This document shows, in pieces, positions 9,896-21,800 of a stretch of 25,936 nucleotides of DNA (positions are counted from its first letter, which is position 1; the number at the start of each line of letters is the position of its first letter). The notes under the pieces were generated by a model that was given only the letters and a program-made list of their open reading frames with translations, searched no databases and was not told where the DNA came from. The translations under genes and the position numbers were made by a program. Source of the DNA: Fomitopsis serialis (Eukaryota; Basidiomycota; Agaricomycetes; Polyporales; Fomitopsidaceae); contig NW_025955470.1 in the NCBI RefSeq assembly GCF_022376445.1, positions 1-25,936 on the forward strand, in the 5' to 3' direction.

Positions 9896-10685
9896 TGGAG
9901 GATTCAGTAGAAGACGGAGTGCCGCGTGCGTCACGACATACCGAAGACATCGTCTGCCGTGGTCATGGTGCGCATAAGTTTGAAGGGAGCCTTCGGACTC
10001 TAGTACTCGTCTCGGACGCACATATATTGTCTGCCAACTCGGGGCCAGTTGGTCGAGCCTTTGAGTTTGGCGGAATGCTCTGAGATGAATAGCTCTTCAT
10101 ATGGATTCCCAGGACGAGATACGGAGGCCTCTGCGAATCTGAGCGGCGAGCCTGAGTGCACTAGCATGTATTAGTAGTGTATCAGTAACCGTTCAAATTT
10201 CGAGGGAGGCGTTGCTCTTTGGGCGCTTGTAGTTGCCGCACCTCCGCCGTCGCCGAGACTCGAGATCGATATCTAGACTGTCACACAGACCGGTGAGACT
10301 CGTCAGGCTGGTGAAGCAGAGTGCATGCTCTTCAATGCAACCCGCCCTTGGCCCGTTTGTGACCACCAGCGTCCTCTGCGGATGCCTTAAAGTCCTACAT
10401 TTGAAGGCGCTTACCCTTCCGAGTCGGCTGGCAAGACGCAAGCGTCTCCGCCCTCGTTCATAACTGTCCATAGTGCTCTTGGGAGTTCGGCGAGTAACCG
10501 TGAGTACTACTTATTGAATGTCGAGTGTTCATGGCCTGAAATATCGTGCGTCAGTACGCTAGTCACCGCCGGTGAGCTTGGGCTAGCCTCGGCGTCGGAC
10601 AGAGTTCAGTTTGACGAGTTTGATGACAGACTCTGTGGTATCGAACTAGACGTTCCTCTCCGCCACGCACGCACAGAATATCAGG
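9896..10685. other. Intergenic region right of the hAT element
   Basis: No gene recognised. If the element and one target copy are removed, a plus-strand frame from about 6190 stays open across the junction to about 10080. I cannot assign it to a family, and it may be chance. The end of the stretch is presumably the promoter of the F-box gene. Short open frames on both strands here lack protein character. Confidence 0.4.
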
Positions 10686-11926
10686 ATGTCCCAGGCTATA
10701 GGCATTGAATCGTTGAACGACGATATCCTCAGTATCATCGTCACCGCATGGCTCTCCCGGCGAGACGCGGCCAATCTAGCCTTGACGTCCCGCACGATGA
10801 GCACCGTCGCCAGGCGGCGTGTCCTCTCCTCCCTCCGACTCACGGCGCCAGTCGCAAGCCTTCGATTCCACAGATTCATGCTCAAGGAGGACAGCGGCTT
10901 CCGCCTGCAATGCCTGCAGAAGCTCTCCATCTTCCGCTCGAATCTCTCAGAGGTTGAGCCGGACGACGGCTATACACCACTTGCCCGTGTCCTCGAACGG
11001 GCGCGAAACCTGCGGACGCTCGTCGTGACATACGTAGAGGACCACCTGGAGACCTCGAAAGGAGACGTACTCGGCGACGCCATCGCATCCCTTCGCGACC
11101 TCCAAGAGCTCGATCTGCATGATGTTGGCGAGGAGGGTATGGCTCTCTGCGAGAGGCTGACCTGCAAGCCGAGAGCAGTCCATTTGCGGGCATCGTGCTC
11201 ATCCTTTGAGCCACATCTGGAGGTGGAGCATACAGCGTTCGCTGAGCTCCCCGTCCTGCAGGCCGCGTCGGTGGTGACTCTGCAAAACTTCACATTCGTG
11301 TCTCTCGCTGATGACGACTCGGAGCCACCGCCGCCACCAGGCCCTCTCCCAGCCCCGGCCAACTTATGGCTCGACACGCACACCCTCCATCTGAGGAACG
11401 TCGATCCCATGGCGGTCGTCACACTCTGCCCAAACCTCTCATACCTGCACGTGGCATTCGTAATCCTCGCTCATGACGGTCGAGACTTTTATCCCGGGGA
11501 CTGGGATAATGCGTACAGCACTACTATCGGCCTTGTACCTGATATCACCGCGCGCCTGCGCGTCCTCGACGTCTTTGTCGACAATCCAGAGTCTATCCTC
11601 GACAAGACCATTGTCGCATCTGTCCGCGCGACTCATCCTGTGGTTCTCTCGATGCAATTCCATTATGGGGACAAGGGCCTGTGGGCACTGGGAACAACTC
11701 GCAGAACTGGCCAAGGGTCCTCAGGCGAGGCTGCGCTATCTCGATGTGCTACTGCACGACGATCCTCTGCTCGCACAGAAATGGCTGGTACGCTTAACAC
11801 CGCGCGCTTCCTAGTAACAGTTATCTCACTCATATGCATTCTGCTTCGGCGCAGGACGAGTGTCTCCCGCTGTTCTCTGACAGCAACCTCCTCTGCCGCA
11901 TCAGGGGAAACCGCCCATTCCCTTAA
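10686..11926 (+). CDS. F-box protein with leucine-rich C-terminus, one frame break
   Basis: The start ATG at 10686 opens with an F-box: ESLNDDILSIIVTAWLSRRD, then ANLALTSRTM (about residues 8-45). F-box proteins bind Skp1 and present substrates to an SCF ubiquitin ligase. The rest shows leucine-rich spacing (LRTLVVTYVEDHL, LRDLQELDLHDV, CPNLSYLHV) as in the large Agaricomycete F-box/LRR families. The reading frame changes near 11660-11690: after YGDKGLWAL the sensible continuation, WEQLAELAKGPQARLRYLDV, is in the next frame. From there an intron at 11788-11854 (67 bases) leads to a last exon, 11855-11926, ending FSDSNLLCRIRGNRPFP. No plausible intron explains the change, so it is a one-base insertion (or two-base loss), either real or an assembly error. 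Confidence 0.7.
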
Positions 11927-12597
11927 AGCCTTTAAGACACTTATAAACTACTTTAAAAGCATTAAACCGGTCAAAGTGAACAGAAGAACACTCAAGACAA
12001 GTCCCCCGGTTATGAGAAGGCCGAACACTTGGAAAATTGTCAAAGCATTATTGGATGCTTTTACACCAGCTCCCTCAGGCGGGTGATGATCCTCTTGCCG
12101 TGCTTTTTGTTCCCTTTTGTCATGCTTTGGAGGTTCTGTTGTTCTGCTCTTGACCCTCTGTTTAACACTAAAAAGAGGCTGTCTGATGGCTTTCAAATCT
12201 ACTCATTTTTGGTGGTTCTGGCGCTCCCCACGTTGCGGCGAAAAAAAGCATACATTGGACCACTATGCAATACCACTAATACAGAACTGGAACCCACGAA
12301 AGCTATACAGTACTGACTTCCAGCCAATGTAGGAAGTTACATGATGACAGGTATACGGCTGGAAAATGGGACACGTACAGCTGGTACAGTGAAACATCAA
12401 GAGGAGGCCAAGGCATAAGTATACGACAACATGGGCGATATTGAGACATACAGAACCAGGAGAAGAGATAGTCATAATCCGGGAGCACGGGTGGGCAGGG
12501 CTCGGATGCAGCGGGGAACCTAGGATCATTGTTGTAGATTAGTACGACCATAAATGAAAATGAATTGAAACCCTCTCTAAGAGGACTCACTCGCCGT
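11927..12597. other. Intergenic region between convergent genes
   Basis: No gene recognised. The sequence is more AT-rich than its neighbours, with short runs such as TTTAAAAG. It should hold the 3' ends of the F-box gene (plus strand) and of the DUF6532-like gene (minus strand). Open frames at 12263-12641 on the minus strand are cysteine- and hydrophobic-rich without a motif and are probably not coding. Confidence 0.4.
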
Positions 12598-15354
12598 CTA
12601 CTCGTCACTCTGTGAGAAGTTGCTCGGCCCAGCATCGTCACTGGTGGGGGCCCAGAGCTTGCTGATCAGGGAGACCGCGGTGGTAGGGCCTACTTTCTTC
12701 CTACCCTTCTCATCCACGGCCCCACGGTTGTCGTCAGGGGCCACTCCCGCAGTGACACTAATGCAGGTAGGAAGGTCAGGAACTCTGGTAGATAGTACAG
12801 GACACTCACCGAATGTGCGTGGCAAGTGTCTGGTCCATGGACTTGCAGAACCTTGCGCAACCCTCGTTGTATACCGTCGTGTTCTTGGGATCCGCGCTCA
12901 ACCGAAGCTCATCAATGCTGAGCTTGAAACCATCGTGCCTATGAGATACACTCCGTCAGCCAGTCAAGGCCGGCATGCTACTGGTATGAGACTCACAGGG
13001 GGGCATAGTTCTTCTCGTCGAAAGCCACCGTGACGTTCCCCTTCATGGCCTCGTCGAGAGACACAACAATCTGGCGCACATCATGTTATCCACAGACCGT
13101 ACATGAAAGATGAATGTGCCTACAGCGCTGCACACTAGTGCGATCATATTGCTGGAGAGTGGGATCTTGTTGATGTCGAACCGGTCTTTATGCTCGGGGC
13201 GCAGAGCCTCCGGATTGGCTCCCATCCACCATTGACGTGCTATGATTTCTGCAATCGCCACGTTATGGAAGGGGGCTCGATGGTTAGCCACCCACAGCTA
13301 ATTTTATTTCAGCATTCTCCAGCATGTAAATGTGAGTATACTACGTACCGATGGATCCACCCTGTAATCTGGCATCTGGAGGTCTCCGTGGTGAAAGGTG
13401 TCCTTGTCCTTGAGGAACCTCACATGATCCTCGGTAGCCTTCCGAAGCTTCTCTGCACTGGACCCGAAGTCCGACAGGTTGAACGTCAGGAAGGACTTCT
13501 CAACCACCCGCTTCGCCTTCTGTTTGACTTCCTGGCGGAACTGTGCAGCGACCTTGTAGACCTGGACAAATGGGTCTACCCCTAGCCCAGAGGATGAGAT
13601 AACGGAACATATACTCACCTTCCCCGACATGATGGCCCTCATTCCCATGTTCTCCCACACGGGATCGTAGATGGCCTTGAACTGCTTAGTTTGGTACATC
13701 GGGTACTTCTTCTGTGTTTGCTCGATGACCTCTAGCGGGGCTTGCTTCTTCTCCATGCTGCTGGCGTATTTGCGGGGCCAGGCGTTCACCACGGCGAGGT
13801 ATACCCGAAACTCTTGGGTCGCACGGTGCAAGAAGCCTTTCAGAGGCTCCTCGTTGAGGAGTTCCTTGGACACCTCAATGGTATCGTCCCTAGACTCCTC
13901 GTCCTCCACCTTCACAGACTTGGACCGAGCTTGAGACTTCGTCTTCGCCTTCTGCTTGCCCTCCAGCTTCACGTCCATCTAAGAATGAAGTTCAAGTTAG
14001 CAGAGGGTCCCCGTGGCGATATAAGCATACCTCATCAGCGCCGCTGCGAGTGGGGGATCACGTCCATCCGATCCGTTACCCTCACTCCCCTCCAGCTGAT
14101 CATCCTCATCCGAGACCTTGTAGGATTCTGTACCACTCCCCTCGGATTCGTCCACGGGTGATGCCTGTTTTGCCTTCCCCTTGCCTTTCCATCCAGCTTT
14201 CTTCGTGGGGGTCGTGTCGAACACTGTAACACGTGCAGCGGTGAATGACATATACAGCAGAGTGAACTCACCGACAGGCTCAGGAGTTCCTACATCCTCA
14301 CCGCCATCCTCCTCGTCCCCGTTCTCGCTCCCATCACTGCCATCTGAGACCCCACCTTTGACCGTGCCCTTAGCCATACTTCCTTTGACCTTGACCGCTT
14401 TCATCCCTGCGTATCTTCCATGTGTGCAATGATGGACGACTGGTTGTGAGTGGCTTACCAATGAGAGCGGAGAGCTGCTGCTGATCCTTCGACACCTTCG
14501 GGGCAGGCTTCTCGGGCAGACAAGTGATGACAACTTCGGGTTCTCTTGCCCTTTGGGGCGACCGGTCTTCAAGACATGAGTGCAGACTTGGTCCGGGAAT
14601 ATGCACATAGACAATGCAATGACACTTACTGGGGATGATCCTCGCATTGTCCTCCACGACAGTCAGCTCCGGGGATTCAACTCGAGCTGACTTGCGCGAA
14701 GCTTGAGTTCTTGGCTTCTTCTTAGGCTGCTTCGTGCGTTCTTCTGTGTCGCTCGCCTCTTGGTCGGACGTCTGGAGGTGCTTCCTCTTGGTAGTGCTAG
14801 AGGCTTTCGTACGCGAGGGCGACGCCGGCGCTGAGACTATATCATAGTGTCAGTCCATGTGTTGGCAGGCGCATGTACTCACGTTGTTTCTTCTTTCCCC
14901 CTTGCCTGTTGACTTGGACGGCACCGTATCCTCATCCTCCTCATCCTCCTCATCCTCTCCAGCTTCAGCCTCGGCATCATCTTCTCCCTCTTGGTCATCC
15001 TGCTCCATCGCGGCCGCGTTGTTATCCTGGATTGCTGCAACAAGATGTAGTATACTTCGATTGATCTGGCCACGGTAAAATCTTACTTTGCCGCTTCTCT
15101 TTCGCCGCTGCTTCCTTCCTCTGTTTTGCGATGGAGCGAGCCATGGCGTTGATTTGCGATGCCGATGCACCGCTCATCTTTGTCTTCAAGAAGTCCTTGA
15201 TCTCCTGTATGTCCCCGCTGCTGGCAACAGTGGAATCGGAAACCACATCGGACTGAGTCTTCTGGGAGCCATTCGCCTTTGACGGCGGTTTCGGAGCCTT
15301 CTTCGTGGTCTTCGCTGCTGCTGCAGCCTTGGAGCGTGTCTGCGGAGTAGACAT
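12598..15354 (-). CDS. Eleven-exon protein resembling DUF6532 family
   Basis: Exons on the minus strand are 15354-15087, 15034-14879, 14836-14630, 14566-14459, 14406-14272, 14223-14031, 13978-13349, 13297-13124, 13070-12997, 12938-12810 and 12757-12598. Introns are 42 to 63 bases, and the product is about 744 residues. The N-terminal 350 residues are low-complexity: lysine/alanine-rich (KAAAAAKTTKKAPKPP), then acidic runs (EDEEDEEDED), consistent with a nuclear DNA- or chromatin-associated protein. The globular part from 13978 has DPVWENMGMRAIMSGK, FRQEVKQKAKRVVEKSF, APFHNVAIAEIIARQWW and SNMIALVCSA, which recalls the uncharacterised fungal DUF6532 domain. Phase fails only at the exon 6/7 junction: one base is missing, most simply in the five-base run at 14052-14056. 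The second donor (GTACAT at 14878) was chosen for phase. The gene lies tail to tail with the F-box gene and downstream of the dioxygenase gene on the same strand. Function unknown. Confidence 0.6.
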
Positions 15355-15700
15355 GGTATGAGGCAACAACTAGATATGAGTTCGCAGAATGAGATCGGAG
15401 ACAGACAAACCGCGAGGCGGGTCGACGACTCAAACCAGCGTTGAGCGTCCGCGCTGTCGATAACGGAAGAACCGAAGCCCCTTCGGAGATGCGGAGTGAA
15501 GCACTGACTGAGTCCGAAAGCTCCAAGTCCCAGAAGCTGCTCACCATCTGAGCAACGCTTGATGAAGAGTTTAGGGTACTTACAACCTAGACCATGGACG
15601 AAGAGAGAGAGATGCAAGACGAACAGATTGGAGCGAGCATGACAGCCAGATCAATTGGTGGCAACCGAAGACGTACGTACGTGTCGTAATATTAAAAACC
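15355..15700. other. Spacer between two minus-strand genes
   Basis: This 346-base spacer should contain the promoter of the DUF6532-like gene and the 3' end of the dioxygenase gene. It includes a short ACGT repeat and an AT-rich stretch near 15690-15715. The minus-strand frames that cross it upstream of 15354 look like chance. Confidence 0.4.
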
Positions 15701-18662
15701 CTATTTAAAATATACATTGCCCTCCCACCCATTCCGGCTGCCCTTCGTCCACTTGTCTATTTCCTTGTCCGTGTGTAGTACAATAGAAGCACGGCAGCCG
15801 GTGTAGTGGAGATTGAAGTGAGTTATACTGAAAGAAGGAAAGGCCACAGCATCGCCATTGCGAAGGGGAACCACGAAACCGGGCTCGTACATACATAGGT
15901 CCCCGCCCTCGAAGTCACCAATGGGCAAAACAACGCACAATGTTTTGTCCATGGAATCCCTGTGAGCGGAAGTGGCAACATTCAGGTTAATGACGAGCGA
16001 GAGGAATGGGTGCACAATCGAGCCGGCGTTCCCTGGCAACACTTCCGCGTCAACGCTCATCTCCGCGTATTCTTGGGGAAACAAAATTTGGATCTGGTAC
16101 ACATTAGTTACGGATAGAACAGTGAGAAATGTCATTATCTGACGTACTTGCTCTCTGATCCATCCAAACACCTCGGCAAAAATGTGCTCAAGATTGTGGT
16201 AGACCCGTTCATGCTTGTGCATGTCAGCGGAGGGGTATGGCAGCATTTGACTGTAGTTGGTCCTGGAGCGGTCCGCCTTTCGAATGAGGTGCGGATGCGA
16301 TTCACTGCAAACTTGGTAGCCCTATGGGATCACATAACACTCTCAGCTATAACGGAAAACAAACCAAGTGAGGCATGGGCGCACATACCCTTGTGCCATG
16401 CCTATTGTACCAGGCGAAATGCAGCGCCTCGAAAGAGTACTGCGGCCCCTGGGAGCATGAGCTCATGGTCTCAAGTCCAGAAGGTTCCTCATCGAAACAA
16501 GAGACGAGATCCGTGAACAGCCTGTGTCTCAACTTCTCTGGCATGTTCGGAAAGATACACATGATAAGCGAGCCCTTGCGGTCGCGGATCTCAACAGGGT
16601 CTCTGCAACAGTTGTACAAGAATTCAATATCATTGTTGAGAGTTGACGTGAAAAGCACTCACGTGGACATGGTGGGTGCAATCTTCACATACTTGTTATC
16701 ATTGTTGATGCGCGAGCCTTCCTCATACATGGTTGAGAGCTGAACAAGCCAACGTAGTGTAGCATGTAAGTCAAAGAGTTAGATGGTGTTTGAACGAACT
16801 TACAATATATCGCAGCTCGTCGATGGTTCGAGGCTCCCGGGCGGCGTTCGCCCGGCCGCGCTCTCTCTCTGTCCACGAGAACGCCTCATCCGCAGTGGCT
16901 GGGACTGGAATTCTTCTATGGGCTTCGTGGAACAGGTCATAAGCTGCCGTAAGCGATATTCTTGCAGGGCGCTGTGCAGTAAACTGTGAGGCTGATGGTG
17001 CGGTAAACTGTGAGGCTGATGGCGCAGAGATGGGCGTAGCGGTTGGTCCTGGTTCCTCTCCCTCCAAGGGTTCGTCGCAAACCGTCAATGGAGAGGGAGG
17101 GGCTTCATTCTCTTGGTTATCTGAACCGTAGAGCCATCGTCCAGCCAACATGACTAGCTGGGTCTCCTAGGGGCCTGTAGGGGCTGATAGAAGGCCAGCC
17201 ACACATTCTTGTTGCGCGGCACCGGGCCGAAGTTACTGTGGGGAATAAAGATACATGACGTAGAGAGTCGACAACAATGGACATGGCACTCACTTGAGCT
17301 TCAAAGAAGTGAAAACTAAATCACATCGATCCAGGTCGGAGCAGATGAGCGAATCGTGTAGCATGCCATAATCCGCACATATACGGGGTGATAAGAGGGT
17401 GTCGAACGTCAGTGGGAGTATTTGTCGCAGAGTTGATAACAGTGGAATGATTTTGTTGATCACAACCCCACCGACAGCCGTCTCTAGTGAAACGAAGTGG
17501 TCGGTGAGTGATGGAACCCGTCATACCAAGGAAACGGATGGCTAACCAGGATTTGGATTGCGAAGTACACTTGCAACCTGCCAGGCAAAATTGCCAACCG
17601 GATGAAGAAGACTGTGCTTCATATCCGCTATGGCGATGAGCATGAGAATGTATATGGAACCTACACAAGTTTATTGACAGGAGCATTGAAGAATAAAATA
17701 GTGACGTACCTCCCCACGCCATGATGGCAAATTTACTCCCACATTCCACCCAACGACGGAAGGTACGATCGCACACGGGGTTGTCTAGATGCTGACTTGC
17801 TTCTCGTAGACACCGTTAACGCTCAGCGAATGGAGATGTTGTAGACTAGATACAAGGAAATGTCAACTGGAACTCGGTGGCACAGTGGGGTTATGATAAA
17901 ATAAAACACACCTAGAGCACTTGAACACGAGCTGCAGGTACTGCACCATGAAGAGAAAGTCGGTGGCGGCACTGACGGCCGTCATACGCTTGCACCTTTG
18001 TATGATGGATGAGAGGGAATCGTCCAGGAACGCGGTTTCTCTATCCCCATCTCGTTGCAATGCTTCCACAATGGCGTACAGCGAATTGTTGTCACTGAGG
18101 GAAGCATCGAGGCCGTTGATGAAGCTCTTAACCGGCTCTGAAACTGTACCCTCCGGGGCATGTGTGTTCATCCATTTGAGAGCCGGTGGCCCTGACTGCT
18201 TCTCCGCCGTTGCAGCGGTAGACTTACTCTTCTTTTTAGAGCAATTTTTGATGCTCTTGAAGGCCTGATCTGCACGTTTCCCAGATTTCTTGTTGCTCGA
18301 AGCTGCCAATTTGAGGTATGCTTTTTCGTACTTTGGACGCGCTTGGACGAGACTTCTGCAGTGCGTGATCTCTTGGCTGTCAATTTGATAACAATATCTG
18401 CATACTGCGCACCTTCCAGACCCTCCCCATTGGCAAGTACATGCGGAGCCTGAGCCGCAGACGTCGACTGGATGCTGGCGTGATTGTGTCCCAAGGAAGT
18501 CGCCTCAAGGGAAGATGGCTGGATGTTCGGGGACTGGGCAAGCCTCTCCCTAACGCCTTGTAGAGGTTGCGTCGAGACCGGCAAGTCGTCCAGAAGATTT
18601 AAAAGAGCCTCTGCTTCTGCTATCGTCAAGCTCAGGCATACTTGCCCCGGTGTGGTGGTCAT
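15701..18662 (-). CDS. TET/JBP-like 2-oxoglutarate/Fe(II) dioxygenase, frame-broken
   Basis: The minus-strand order is 18662-17912 (one frame break near 18335), 17845-17710 (break near 17790), 17660-17547, 17483-17294, 17235-16804 (break near 17170), 16739-16663, 16602-16389, 16321-16148 and 16093-15701. Introns are 49 to 67 bases, and the product is about 827 residues. The last exon is a double-stranded beta-helix: VINLNVATSAHRD supplies the H-x-D pair, DFEGGDLCMYEPG and LRNGDAVAFPS are strands, and ITHFNLHYTGCRASIVLH supplies the distal H and, nine residues on, the R that binds 2-oxoglutarate. All four key residues are present. This pattern fits fungal TET/JBP enzymes, which oxidise 5-methylcytosine in DNA; other dioxygenase families cannot be excluded by eye. 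The N-terminal 700 residues (WVECGSKFAIMAWGG, ILMLIAIADMKHSLL) look like a conserved helical domain. Each break is a single missing base. Confidence 0.7.
16979..17026 (-). repeat. 24-bp tandem duplication in the dioxygenase gene
   Basis: Two near-identical 24-base units (16979-17002 and 17003-17026) encode two copies of PSASQFTA in a linker. The repeat keeps frame. It is probably a slippage duplication in a disordered region. Confidence 0.8.
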
Positions 18663-18822
18663 GATCGGCGGTGAGTTGGACTTGGAGTTAGGCGCCAGTG
18701 GACATGGTGGATCGGGACATTGATATTGAACATTGGAACTGCGAAGAGAGCACGCTAGACCGTAATGCATACAAAAGGTTACAAATCGGTGCGCAGTGTA
18801 ATAGAATACGGTGAATACATCC

Positions 18823-21800
18823 TTAATCTACCCCAATGCGTCCATCAGTCTGCTGTCTGCCCACTGCATCGCCGCTCGAGAAGTCGCTGGACCATGAATC
18901 GTGAAACACCTTCAAGGCTTCCCCGGTCAGTTGATCAGCTAACAAAACCACGACCTCTCGAACACCTCGTCTTCCCGACGGATGAACTCTCGAGTGTGTA
19001 ACCAGGGAGGTGCTGTGCCATCCATTGGCAAGCGGGGGCGGAGCGATTGCGGTGGACGGTGTACAAGGGCCGAGGACCACTCAAGCCTCCCATGTTCAAC
19101 GCCATCGCGTTAAACGTTCTCCGAGTGAGCACGCACATTCGCAACATCTCCCGCCAGAACTCCTGCCGGGGGAGATAGATCCAATCCACTCCGGAGAGGG
19201 ATCCATCTTGAAGACTAGGTCGGACCTCTTGTGAGGGAACGCACGAGAATGAAGTAAGTCCACTCACCACGGTCGGAAGCGATCTACGATCTTCTCCATG
19301 GTCGTCCCCCTGTCACCTCCTCCAGTATCTCATCAAATCGGTCGCGGAGAACTATGACGGCGTCTAGCTTCATGGCTCCATGCAGGAGGACGCCATGTAG
19401 GGCACGAGGCGGACATGCGAATGCCGACCAGTGCTCTTTGACCTCGATAGAGTGCGGCTGGTCCGGGTCTCCTGCGGGAAAGACGGGGCGAATGTTTTGG
19501 GGCGGTGGCTCCCGGCCTTCGCGGGACACCTGTGTCTTGTCCTGATGGTCCACTCACCGAGGGCCTCCTCCCCTTCATCCCAGTGCACGCGCTTTCGTCC
19601 AGCTTTGACGCATATACTCGGGTACCCTTCGAATTGCCCAGGGGCCCGTGATTCGTGGCGTTCCCGAACAAACAGGAACATGAAAGCGAATAATGCCCGA
19701 CTGCTGTCGAATGAGCTTGGCCACCTTTGGAATTGTTCATGCACTTTGATCTTAGCACAGCGAGTATGATAAGTATTTACTTACCTTCTTGAAGACGTGA
19801 GGGCTGTTTCCGAGACGCAAACCTCGATCATGATCAGATGAAGTTCATGAACGAAAATGGAAAGGAGATGACGACGTCGGAATGGTTTGGGTCGCCCTTG
19901 ATAAGCATGGTAAGCTGTGCCAGGAGTTGGTGCTGCAGTGTGATGGGTGATGGCCGATCTGGCGGAGCATGTTGCAGACGTAAGTAAAGATGATGTTACC
20001 AGGGTCTCATGCACAGTGGAGGGCGGTTTATAAGGTGCCATGCTGAGCTTGGGGCGAGGACAGAGCACAGAGGGAAAGGTCGCTCCTCATGGGCGCAATG
20101 CCCGCGCGTTTCCGGCGCTGGTTTGAGCCGCCCACGGGGAAGCTTCTCACAAGGAAGCTTTTGTGACAGGGAAGCGGATAATGGATCGATACACATACAA
20201 TACGCTCGTACAAAGTTCGGAGGTATACATAGATAGATGATGCGATAATCTACTCATCTACGAGACCAGACGGGGTCGTCTCCAGCAGGGCTCCCCGCTC
20301 GAAACCTCTGAGTCCGCCGACGAACTCATGCGCTACATGCCCGACGGACTGGTCGAGGAAGAAGATGATGTCATTGAGGCATTCGTGGGCGAGGAGGTCA
20401 CCCGCTCCTTCCACTGGGGCTCCGTGGGGATGGCGCGCTTGAGGGCGCGATCAAGAGGCTGATGCCCAGATGAGCATAGCTGTATGAGTTATGATGGAAT
20501 ATAACCGATCCTTGAGGATCCGCGCCCCATCCACTGGCTGGTTGCAGCTGCGACGCAGGAAGGTAGGCTGCCAGGCAAGGAGCCTCTGTGCAAGGATGAG
20601 TACGTGACCATAGATGTGAACCCAATCTTACCAAGAAGTGCGATGTCTCCTTCTCCCAGTCCTCTAAGCCTCGCGCCTCCTCCACACATTGCGGAAGTCG
20701 CCGAACTCAGCCCGCTCGTACGAAAATGAGGCATGCCTGTAAGGCGGGCATATCCTCTTCCAGAGCTAGGAGGGCGAGTGATACCCGGTACCCGTGCTGG
20801 TTGGGACAACCAGCGCGATAACGAAGCCTTGAAGGGTGACATGAGGTCCAAAGCCCCGGCCATCTGTTCCTTTCATGAATCCTTGTAACTGTAACAGCTT
20901 GGAGGCTTGGACATACCTTCTTCATCTCGTACTGAGCTCCCCCACTGACTGCACCCCCATGCAAAAGAAGAACTCAGTTCCGAGTTCATCCTTCTTCCTG
21001 ATAGTCCTAACCACCCCGCCCCTCATGCGGAACTGTACATCGACGGTGAGAAGATCGCATTGAGAAGTCTGAACGTTATCCTGCATCTCGACCCGAAATG
21101 CACTCCTATTGAGAGACTCGCGAAACGCTGGCCATGCGATGGAGAAGTCCCATGAACGGTGGTCCCAGAACCACTGCTTTCCGAGACTCCGGCCAGAAGT
21201 CAACGCTGTGTAACGCGTTAGCCGGAATAAGAGAAAGGTGTTCTTGGAACTCACCGCACGCGTTGAAGGAAAGCTAACCACATGCTGAGCCGAGGTTGGA
21301 GAATCATCGTCCGAATCAGTGTGGTGCATTGAAACGTCGTCGTCGTCATCCAAATTAGCGTGGAGCATTGATGCGTCTTCATTGTCCGACGCGTCGGGAT
21401 AAGCGGGGTTCAGCTGCCAGAGTTTGGACAGTATGTCCTGCAGCACCCAGCAGCGACGTTCCTCAATGTGGGGTATGTCCTGAGGTTGATATTGACACCA
21501 ACCATTCATATATTGAGACTGACATCTCACCTTCTGCACGAAGTGATCGGGTTGGAGAGCTCCCAAATTTCCCGCAAGCTCCATATCTCCTCGAATACGT
21601 ACACCATGAAATCGTGATCCACCGGATTCACTTCAAACTTCTTCAAATGGCCCAGAACTCCGACGGTAACGGTTCCGAGACGATGTCCCTGAGAGCTTTC
21701 CGCACCGAAGGTCGAGTGAGGCGATGCGCCTTGTTATCGAACGATTGCACGCTGACCGGCTGGCCGGAGACCAGTCAGAGGCGACCTTGATAGGACGGTT

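Noticed and set aside
14857..15078. Plus-strand serine/proline-rich open frames
   Set aside because: They are antisense to the acidic exon of the DUF6532-like gene.
21775..21777. In-frame TGA as a nonsense mutation in the unrecognised minus-strand gene
   Set aside because: It lies inside a 56-base interval with splice signals (21730-21785). Splicing joins exons 1 and 2 in phase, so it is intronic.
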